Assembly (NCBI GenBank): GCA_030634505.1 | Contig: DAOWAQ010000005.1 | Location: 1 to 20,960, forward strand | Length of the DNA stretch: 20,960 nucleotides | Reading direction: 5' to 3' | Source: Calditrichia bacterium | GTDB taxonomy: Bacteria > Calditrichota > Calditrichia > JAJRVZ01 | Shown here: positions 15,552-20,960 of the stretch, piece by piece | How positions within the stretch are numbered: position 1 is the first letter of the stretch | Layout: the number at the start of each line of letters is the position of its first letter | The notes under the pieces: generated by a model | What the model was told of the DNA's origin: nothing | Databases searched by the model: none | What the model saw: only the letters and a program-made list of their open reading frames with translations | Translations under genes and position numbers: made by a program

Positions 15552-16190
15552 ATGGCTCTGGTAGGAAACTTAAAAGATTTAAAAGTGCCAAATCTCGTGC
15601 AATTAAATTGCATGGAAAGAAATACGGCAAAACTTACGATTGAACATTCCGGAAAATATGGATTCATATATTTTCACAATGGTCAAGTTGCACATGCGGA
15701 ATATGACCCCGATATGGGCGAGAAAGCTTTTAATCGTTTGTTATTTTTAAATGAAGGTGATTTTAAAGTTGAAAGTGGCGTCAAACCTCCAGTAGTTTCA
15801 ATAAAAACGCATTGGAATAACCTGTTACTGGAGGGATTGCACAATGTGGATACCGTTCAAGCATCTAACGAAAAACCGGAACAACGAGTTGTGAACATGC
15901 TAATGAATGTAAAGGGTGTGCAAAACGCAGCAGTAATATCAAGGGAAGGTGAAGTTATTGCGAGTACATTTGATGTCAAAGACGAAAGTCCACTTGTTGC
16001 CTTCTCTTATTTGGAGGTAAAAAAACTTACAGATGTTATATTAATGGATGAACCGGAATTTATTAGTTTGCAGAAACAAAAGATTAAAACTTTAATGACC
16101 AAATACAATAATGACATTGCCTATATGGAGTTGGATAGCAAAATTCAATTTGAAACGATTATTCAATTTGTAAGAAAAGCACTGTCATAA
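15552..16190 (+). CDS. DUF4388 and roadblock/LC7 fusion protein
   Basis: 212 residues, soluble. The N-terminal half (about 1-100) has the DUF4388 pattern: GNLKDLKVPNLVQL, then TIEHSGKYGFIYFHNGQVAHAEY, then GEKAFNRLLFLNEGDFKVE, in which 'G-x-I-Y/F-F-x-x-G-x-(I/V)-x-x-A' is the hallmark strand pair. The C-terminal half (about 112-212) is a roadblock/LC7 fold: VNMLMNVKGVQNAAVISREG, then a long helix, and a final strand and helix. Roadblock proteins regulate or scaffold Ras-like GTPases such as MglA; DUF4388 proteins are often found with two-component and gliding/pilus genes. It starts two bases after the response-regulator stop. Domain calls are from pattern recognition only; a specific partner is inferred from position. 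Confidence 0.78.
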   Translation: MALVGNLKDLKVPNLVQLNCMERNTAKLTIEHSGKYGFIYFHNGQVAHAEYDPDMGEKAFNRLLFLNEGDFKVESGVKPPVVSIKTHWNNLLLEGLHNVDTVQASNEKPEQRVVNMLMNVKGVQNAAVISREGEVIASTFDVKDESPLVAFSYLEVKKLTDVILMDEPEFISLQKQKIKTLMTKYNNDIAYMELDSKIQFETIIQFVRKALS

Positions 16191-16201
16191 GGAAAACATA
16201 T

Positions 16202-16639
16202 ATGGAAACCCACTGGCTGAGCGAAATTTATAATATTGATGGGGTAGAAGGTGTTTTGGTATGTTCAAATACAGCTAAAATCATTGATAAAATGAGTAAG
16301 GTTCTCGATGATGACAAACTTGAAAACATTGCTATACATCTGCTAAGAATTATATCTGCTAATAATTTAAAGAATCAAAAAATCAGTGATATGGAAATCT
16401 ATTGGGAAAAATTCCATATAATAGTTAAAAATTCTTCCCAATTTTTACTTGTTTCGTTTTGTACTTCTTCCGGAGCACAATCTCTTTTAAGAATAACACA
16501 GAATGTAGTACTTGCTCATTTGCTGGAAGATAAAAAATTCATGAAAATGGTTAAAAAACACACATCAGAAAAATCTGTTGTTTTAAGAAAAGATAAATTG
16601 GACGAATCAGAAATAAAATTAATTTCAAAATTGCAATAA
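16202..16639 (+). CDS. Divergent roadblock/LC7-like protein
   Basis: 145 residues, soluble. The pattern is helix (HWLSEIYNIDGVEGVLVCSN), short strand, long helix (about 37-55), then strands MEIYWEKFHIIVKN and QFLLVSFCT and a last helix, which matches a roadblock/LC7 fold at low sequence similarity. A charged tail follows (about 120-145). AAGGA is eight bases before ATG 16202, and the gene begins 11 bases after the preceding stop. It may form a homo- or heterodimer with the other roadblock products of this cluster. The fold call is moderate; no function can be assigned directly. Confidence 0.6.
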   Translation: METHWLSEIYNIDGVEGVLVCSNTAKIIDKMSKVLDDDKLENIAIHLLRIISANNLKNQKISDMEIYWEKFHIIVKNSSQFLLVSFCTSSGAQSLLRITQNVVLAHLLEDKKFMKMVKKHTSEKSVVLRKDKLDESEIKLISKLQ

Positions 16640-16656
16640 TTTTGATATCTCTTTAT

Positions 16657-16677
16657 ATTTACATGATTTATGTAAAT
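16657..16677 (+). promoter_or_regulatory. Perfect 8-bp inverted repeat between signalling genes
   Basis: ATTTACAT (16657-16664), five bases, ATGTAAAT (16670-16677), located 22 bases before the start of the next gene. It has the look of an operator half-site pair but is purely AT-rich and could be chance; it lacks the GC stem and T-run of a terminator. Confidence 0.25.
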
Positions 16678-16699
16678 AATATATTACGAATAATAAAAG

Positions 16700-17194
16700 A
16701 TGACAGATGAAGAACGTAAAATAATTCGAAGTGTAATTCCGAATAATTTTGTCATTTTTTCCGTAATATCAGCACAGGCAGCTGCAGATGCTCAGCTTAA
16801 ATCATCTGAATGGGCGATTGTTACTCAAATTGATGGCAATCAAACAGTTCAGAAAATTATAGAAAACCTTAGTTTAGACGAAGATGAATGTTTGTCATTA
16901 CTATATACATTATTTCAGAAAAAACTGATTAAAATTCAAAAAATACAAACAGAAGATCAAATATTTGTTTCTGACGATTTTTTTAATAAAATAGAGAGTT
17001 CGCTTGTAAAAATTATAGGTCCGGTGGCAAATTATTTAATCGAAGATGTAATGTGGGAACTTAACGAAAGTCGTGAAAGATTTGATAAAGATAAGATTCC
17101 AATGCTGATAGAAGCTATAAGTCAGGAAATAAAAGACGAACAAAAAAGTGTTCAATTTCAACAGCAAATGTTAAATGAGATAAGAAATCTATGA
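16700..17194 (+). CDS. Small winged-helix-like protein of the signalling cluster
   Basis: 164 residues, soluble and acidic. Residues about 36-80 (EWAIVTQIDGNQTVQKIIEN, then LSLDEDECLSLLYTLFQKKL) match the winged-helix-like 'W-x-I-x-x-x-I-D-G-x-x-T-V' module that often follows DUF4388 domains. The C-terminal part (about 97-150) has IGPVANYLIEDVMWEL followed by amphipathic helices, similar in style to small helical domains found beside bacterial signalling proteins. There is no catalytic motif. Its stop overlaps the start of the next gene (ATGA), so the two are translationally coupled and may form a complex. A DNA-binding role is possible but not favoured, because no basic recognition helix is evident. 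Confidence 0.6.
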   Translation: MTDEERKIIRSVIPNNFVIFSVISAQAAADAQLKSSEWAIVTQIDGNQTVQKIIENLSLDEDECLSLLYTLFQKKLIKIQKIQTEDQIFVSDDFFNKIESSLVKIIGPVANYLIEDVMWELNESRERFDKDKIPMLIEAISQEIKDEQKSVQFQQQMLNEIRNL

Positions 17195-17940
17195 AATTTC
17201 TAAGTTTGCGATGGAAAATATCGGGAATTCTTGTATTCAGTAATTTATTTTTGGGAATTATACTAGTATTTATAGTAAATTCTACTGTAACGAAATCTCT
17301 TGAAAGTGAATTAATTGAGAGAGGGCGTACCATTGCTCAGGATATAGCAAAATATAGTGCCCCTCAAATTCTGGATGAAGATAAAGTTGCATTGAAAGAA
17401 ATAATAACAAATTCACAAACGTCGGAGTCTGTTGAATATATAATCATTCATAATTTTGATTTGGAAATATTGACTGATACTTATAATGGACAGGTACCTG
17501 ATGCGATTGCGCAAAAAAATATTGAAAATATTGATAATTATTTAGTACCCGAAATAATAAATGACCCGGAATTAAAACTTGAATGCTACGATATTATTGT
17601 TCCGGTTGAAGAAGGAGATCTGGGATATGTTCGGGTTGGAATGAAAAGTGAATATATCAGGGAACAAGTTTCGCAACCGATAGAATCAATAATAATAACA
17701 ATCCTTACAGTGACATTAATTGGAATTATAATTACTTATTTTTTATCAAACAGGATTTTAAAGCCAATATTATATTTAACATCAAGAGCAAACGAGATCA
17801 GTACTGGAAAATTGGAAGAACAAGTTTCAGTGAAAACAAATGATGAAATTAAATATTTAGCAGAAGCTGTAGAAAGATTAAGGGAAAGTTTAAATCTGGC
17901 ATTATCCAGATTGAAAAAACATCAGACACAAAGAATATAA
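17191..17940 (+). CDS. Two-TM extracytoplasmic sensor ending in a HAMP domain (no output domain)
   Basis: 249 residues. TM1 is about 11-30 and TM2 about 166-186. Between them is a periplasmic region of about 135 residues with a long helix (31-60) and a PAS/Cache-like pattern (VEYIIIHNFDLEILT, then YDIIVPVEEGDLGYVRVGM), typical of single-Cache sensors. A HAMP linker follows (about 187-238: RILKPILYLTSRANEISTGK, with the D-E-I-x-x-L-A-x-A motif), and the protein stops about 11 residues later. It lacks any kinase, cyclase or methyl-accepting domain, so it must signal through neighbours. The start overlaps the preceding stop by four bases, and an MglB-like gene follows after 22 bases. Confidence 0.85.
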   Translation: MKFLSLRWKISGILVFSNLFLGIILVFIVNSTVTKSLESELIERGRTIAQDIAKYSAPQILDEDKVALKEIITNSQTSESVEYIIIHNFDLEILTDTYNGQVPDAIAQKNIENIDNYLVPEIINDPELKLECYDIIVPVEEGDLGYVRVGMKSEYIREQVSQPIESIIITILTVTLIGIIITYFLSNRILKPILYLTSRANEISTGKLEEQVSVKTNDEIKYLAEAVERLRESLNLALSRLKKHQTQRI

Positions 17941-17962
17941 CATAAAATGAGGGTGGTTTCCT

Positions 17963-18475
17963 ATGGTACAAACAAAAAAACTAAAGGATGGTAGCCGACA
18001 AATCATCTTAAATGGTACTCAGTATGAAGGGATAACCAAGACGCTATCAGAACTGGCTGTAAAGACGAAAGCCTCGGCAATTCTTTTTGCAGACATGAGT
18101 GGTCAACTAATAAGCCAAAGAGGAAACACAGAGGATATGAATACTACTGTACTTTCTGCTTTAGCAGCTAGTGATTTCGCCGCTACTGCAGAGATGGCTA
18201 AATTAGTTGGTGAAGATGCCAAATTTAAGTTGTTGTTTCACGAAGGTGAAAAAAGAAACGTTTATCTATCTAATGTCGGAGAAAATTTCTTTTTAGTCGT
18301 GGTCTTTGACGTCAGTGTTACACTTGGTTTAATTAGAATTTATACAAAAAAAGCAATTCAGGGATTAAATCAGATATTAGAAGAAGAGGCTTCGGATGAT
18401 TTAGATAGTAGAGATATGATAGATTCTGATTTCAGCACACTTTTGGGTGATGCATTAGATGAATCCTTTAAATAA
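17963..18475 (+). CDS. MglB-like roadblock/LC7 protein
   Basis: 170 residues, soluble. It carries a roadblock/LC7 domain at about 20-135: ITKTLSELAVKTKASAILFA with DMSGQLISQRG, then a helix of the AALAASDFAATAEMAKLVGE kind, which is characteristic of MglB-type proteins, and strands FKLLFHEGEKRNVYLSN and FFLVVVFD. An acidic tail ends the protein. In Myxococcus and Thermus MglB acts as a GTPase-activating partner of MglA. Here the GTPase gene follows after 32 bases, which supports the pairing. GAGGGTGG lies six bases before ATG 17963. The functional pairing is inferred from order and family. Confidence 0.85.
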   Translation: MVQTKKLKDGSRQIILNGTQYEGITKTLSELAVKTKASAILFADMSGQLISQRGNTEDMNTTVLSALAASDFAATAEMAKLVGEDAKFKLLFHEGEKRNVYLSNVGENFFLVVVFDVSVTLGLIRIYTKKAIQGLNQILEEEASDDLDSRDMIDSDFSTLLGDALDESFK

Positions 18476-18507
18476 CAGTTAAAATTTGAAATAGATGTGA
18501 GGATGAA

Positions 18508-19092
18508 ATGTTTATAAACTGGGCGCTGCAAGAAATTAATTTAAAAATTGTTTATTACGGACCGGGCATGAGTGGCAAAACGACGAATCTTGAGTACATT
18601 CATTCCAAATTAGATCCTTCCCTGGCAGGAGAATTGGTTTCATTAAAAACAAAAGAAGACAGAACTATTTTCTTTGATTTTATGCAAATTGAAGTTGGTA
18701 GAATTAAGGGTAAAAAACCAAAATTTAATCTTTACACTGTACCAGGTCAGGTTTATTATGCTTCAAGTAGAAAAGTAATTTTAAACGGTGTGGACGGTAT
18801 TGTATTTGTCGCTGATTCTCAACCACATAGAATGGAAGCAAATATTGAAACTTTGTTAGATTTAGAAAACAATCTAAAGCAAGATGGTCATTCTTTAGAG
18901 AAATTTCCCTGGGTTATTCAGTTTAATAAACGTGATCTTCCAGGTGTAGATTCTTTAGAATCCCTACAGAAAAAATTAAACTTTTTTGATGTACCAAGTT
19001 TTGAGGCAATTGCTGTAAAAGGCGATGGTGTTTTCAATACTTTAAAATCTGTCATTAATGGCGTCGTCGCCCATGTCCAAAGTCAACTTTAA
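18508..19092 (+). CDS. MglA-family small Ras-like GTPase
   Basis: 194 residues. The Ras-like GTPase motifs are clear: P-loop GPGMSGKTT (18-26), the switch region KTKEDRTIFFDF, G3 as TVPGQ (77-81) with Pro in place of the Ala-Gly of Ras (typical of MglA), the strand ILNGVDGIVFVADSQ, and G4 NKRDLP (140-145). MglA controls cell polarity, type IV pili and gliding in Myxococcus, cycled by its roadblock partner MglB; comparable genes occur widely without gliding. The start ATG 18508 has GAGGA just upstream. It is the last gene of the signalling run and is closed by a terminator. The family is secure; a polarity role in this organism is inferred. Confidence 0.93.
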   Translation: MFINWALQEINLKIVYYGPGMSGKTTNLEYIHSKLDPSLAGELVSLKTKEDRTIFFDFMQIEVGRIKGKKPKFNLYTVPGQVYYASSRKVILNGVDGIVFVADSQPHRMEANIETLLDLENNLKQDGHSLEKFPWVIQFNKRDLPGVDSLESLQKKLNFFDVPSFEAIAVKGDGVFNTLKSVINGVVAHVQSQL

Positions 19093-19112
19093 TGATTGAA
19101 ATTTTCAACACG

Positions 19113-19144
19113 ACCTTCTCATATAATTGAGAAGGTTTTTTTTT
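19113..19144 (+). terminator. Intrinsic terminator after the MglA-like gene
   Basis: ACCTTCTCA (19113-19121) and TGAGAAGGT (19128-19136) are perfect complements with a 6-base loop, followed by T to 19144. It starts 21 bases after the GTPase stop and ends the signalling transcription unit. Confidence 0.93.
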
Positions 19145-19201
19145 GTCAGCTAAAATCAAAACCCTTCAATTAATTTATTAATTTAATAAATCGATTTTAA
19201 A

Positions 19202-20494
19202 ATGATATTATTAAAAAATATAGATAACAGACGTGAAGTAGTTAGCTGGATGTTTTATGACTGGGCGAATTCAGCTTTCGCAACTGTAATGATGGCAGCT
19301 GTACTTCCTGTGTATTATAGTCAGGTGGCCGCCTCATCGTTGTCTCCAAATATTGCAAGTAGTTATTGGGGATATACCAATACTATTGCAATGGTTGTCA
19401 TAGCATTTTTGGCTCCGGTTCTTGGTGCTATTTCAGACATGAAACATTCAAAACTGAATTTTCTCAAGTTTTTTGTTTTTTTAGGAGTTATATCATCAGC
19501 ATTATTGTTTTTTGTGAAAAGTGGAAACTGGTATTTAGCTTCCATTTTATATATTATAGGCAGAATCGGATTTTCCGGAGGGAATTTGTTCTATGATTCC
19601 TTTTTACCTCATATTGCTAAAGATGATAGAGTAGATATAATTTCAACATTAGGTTATGCTTTTGGCTATTTGGGAGGAGGATTACTTTTAGCTATAAACC
19701 TTTTAATGATTATGTCACCAGAAATTTTTGGTCTTAATGATACACAAATTGCAACACGATTAACTTTTATTACAGTTGCTTTGTGGTGGACTTTATTTTC
19801 TATTCCTATTTTTAAATACGTTTCTGAGCCGCAGTTAAAGCAGATAATTATTGAGAAAAAAAACATAGTTATTATTGGATTCCGAAGAGTAAAACAGACC
19901 TTAAAGGAGATTAGAAATTTTAGACAAGTTTTTCTCTTTCTGTTAGCATTTTGGCTCTATAATGATGGTATTGGAACAATTATGGTTATGGCTGTTATTT
20001 TTGGTACTGAAATTGGAATTGGACAAGAGCATTTGATTGGGGCAATACTGACAGTACAATTCTTAGGAATACCATGTACAATACTATTCGGCAAACTTGC
20101 ACAAAAAATAACAGCCAAACGAGCAATCTATTTAGGACTAATTGTTTATACATTAATTGCAATTGGTGGCTATTTCATGACTTCAGCATTACATTTTTGG
20201 CTACTTGCTATCGGTGTCGGAATGGTTCAAGGAGGCACACAAGCTCTAAGCCGTTCATTATTTGCATTAATGACTCCACAATCCAAATCTGCTGAATTTT
20301 TCGGTTTTTTTGATATTAGTCAAAAATTTTCAGGTATGGTTGGGCCTGCGATTTTCGGATTGATTGGACATCTAACAGGAAGTAGCAGGTTAAGTATTTT
20401 AGCTTTAATTGTCTTTTTTATAGGTGGAATGTTTATGCTGGAAAAAGTGAGACTACCTGAAGGAATTGCAGCTGCAAAAGCAGTCACTGACTAA
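19202..20494 (+). CDS. UMF1/Atg22-like MFS transporter
   Basis: 430 residues, about twelve hydrophobic segments, inner-membrane. The N-terminus has the UMF1 signature: SWMFYDWANSAFATVMMAAV followed by LPVYY. Later segments (GRIGFSGGNLFYDSFLPHIA, then GYAFGYLGGGLLL, and a second-half GMVQGGTQALSRSLFALMTP) are typical of the same family of major facilitator permeases, whose substrates are mostly unknown. Length fits the family. ATG 19202 lacks a clear ribosome binding site but begins at the conserved N-terminus. It lies after the terminator of the GTPase run, so it should be a separate transcription unit. No substrate can be named. Confidence 0.9.
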   Translation: MILLKNIDNRREVVSWMFYDWANSAFATVMMAAVLPVYYSQVAASSLSPNIASSYWGYTNTIAMVVIAFLAPVLGAISDMKHSKLNFLKFFVFLGVISSALLFFVKSGNWYLASILYIIGRIGFSGGNLFYDSFLPHIAKDDRVDIISTLGYAFGYLGGGLLLAINLLMIMSPEIFGLNDTQIATRLTFITVALWWTLFSIPIFKYVSEPQLKQIIIEKKNIVIIGFRRVKQTLKEIRNFRQVFLFLLAFWLYNDGIGTIMVMAVIFGTEIGIGQEHLIGAILTVQFLGIPCTILFGKLAQKITAKRAIYLGLIVYTLIAIGGYFMTSALHFWLLAIGVGMVQGGTQALSRSLFALMTPQSKSAEFFGFFDISQKFSGMVGPAIFGLIGHLTGSSRLSILALIVFFIGGMFMLEKVRLPEGIAAAKAVTD

Positions 20495-20606
20495 TAAGTT
20501 TTCAGTTTTCCATATTTTAAAGAATATCTTTTGTTATTATTAAATCCCTCTGTTTTTTGTTTTAAGAATTTAATAATTTTCAGTAGTTTAAGAAGGATAG
20601 AACAAT

Positions 20607-20729
20607 ATGAATATTAGCATATTTATGAAAGGACAGTTTAAATTTTTCAACGCTGCTAAAATATTAGGTACTGCCCAAGGATATATTTTCCCTTTAATCT
20701 ATCCTTACGTTCATGAGCAGATAAAATAG
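20607..20729 (+). CDS. Possible small ORF (40 residues)
   Basis: ATG 20607 to TAG 20727-20729, 40 residues (MNISIFMKGQFKFFNAAKIL and 20 more), with AAGGA about nine bases upstream. It has one moderately hydrophobic centre and no recognised family. It stands alone in the 289-base spacer after the transporter, which otherwise holds only an AT-rich 10-bp inverted repeat (20536-20545 and 20568-20577). It may be a real small protein, a gene remnant or a chance ORF. Confidence 0.3.
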   Translation: MNISIFMKGQFKFFNAAKILGTAQGYIFPLIYPYVHEQIK

Positions 20730-20783
20730 TATGATTTCATTTAGGATTGATAAATATTTGTAAAACAAAGATCAAAAAATAAA

Positions 20784-20960
20784 ATGACACATTTTAGAAA
20801 AATCATAATACTAATAATCATATTAGCAGAATCTATGAATTGTTTTGATTTAACAAATATTGAACGAGGCAAGATTAAATATTTTTTTAATCCTTCGGAT
20901 ATCTCTTTTGTAAAATCATTATCAATTGATATTGAACCAAATTTTGAAGAGTTAAAGAAA
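20784..20960 (+). CDS. N-terminal part of a probable lipoprotein (cut by window edge)
   Basis: ATG 20784 opens a frame that runs to the end of the window (59 codons). It starts THFRKIIILIIILAESMNC, a basic then hydrophobic signal with a lipobox-like Cys at residue 20, followed by a polar region (FDLTNIERGKIKYFFNPSD). That is consistent with an envelope lipoprotein. No family can be recognised from this part, and there is no obvious Shine-Dalgarno. Confidence 0.5.
   Translation, partial: MTHFRKIIILIIILAESMNCFDLTNIERGKIKYFFNPSDISFVKSLSIDIEPNFEELKK

Overview
The window is AT-rich bacterial DNA with every recognisable gene on the + strand. Several features point to the Fibrobacteres-Chlorobi-Bacteroidetes (FCB) side of the tree, including Marinimicrobia- or Calditrichota-like lineages: two PorV/PorQ-type outer-membrane proteins, a secreted beta-propeller with a C-terminal FlgD-like/type IX-like sorting domain, Ig-like surface lipoproteins, and a Bacteroidetes-like mix of weak and strong ribosome binding sites. 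The phylum is inferred from gene content; no marker in the window settles it.

Layout. (1) 1-4974, envelope and secretion block: the tail of an upstream gene, an Ig-repeat lipoprotein, a seven-Asp-box propeller with a sorting domain, then two PorV/PorQ-family barrels separated by a 329-base spacer. That spacer carries a GC-rich, hairpin-containing element. (2) 5185-6605: a GNAT acetyltransferase, then ispE (CDP-ME kinase of the MEP isoprenoid pathway), recognisable along its whole length but broken by two nonsense codons and three reading-frame changes. (3) 6617-11330, translation block: tRNA-Gln(UUG), rplY (L25/Ctc), pth, hppA (K+-dependent membrane pyrophosphatase), rpsF, rpsR and rplI, closed by a clear intrinsic terminator. 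(4) priA, the replication-restart helicase. (5) 13882-19144, signalling block: a soluble PAS histidine kinase, a receiver-only response regulator, a DUF4388-roadblock fusion, a stand-alone roadblock protein, a small winged-helix-like protein, a two-TM sensor ending in HAMP, an MglB-like roadblock protein and an MglA-like GTPase, closed by a second clear terminator. (6) 19202 to the end: a UMF1-type MFS transporter, a doubtful small ORF, and the start of a probable lipoprotein cut by the window edge.

How the genes work together. The first block looks like a secreted or surface-anchored set with its outer-membrane partners. The translation block is ordinary housekeeping with an ion-pumping pyrophosphatase inserted. 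The signalling block is the most interesting part: it combines a two-component pair, three roadblock domains, a DUF4388 module, a membrane sensor with no output domain, and a Ras-like GTPase of the MglA family. It could couple environmental sensing to cell polarity, surface motility or another spatial switch. That role is inferred from domain content and gene order.
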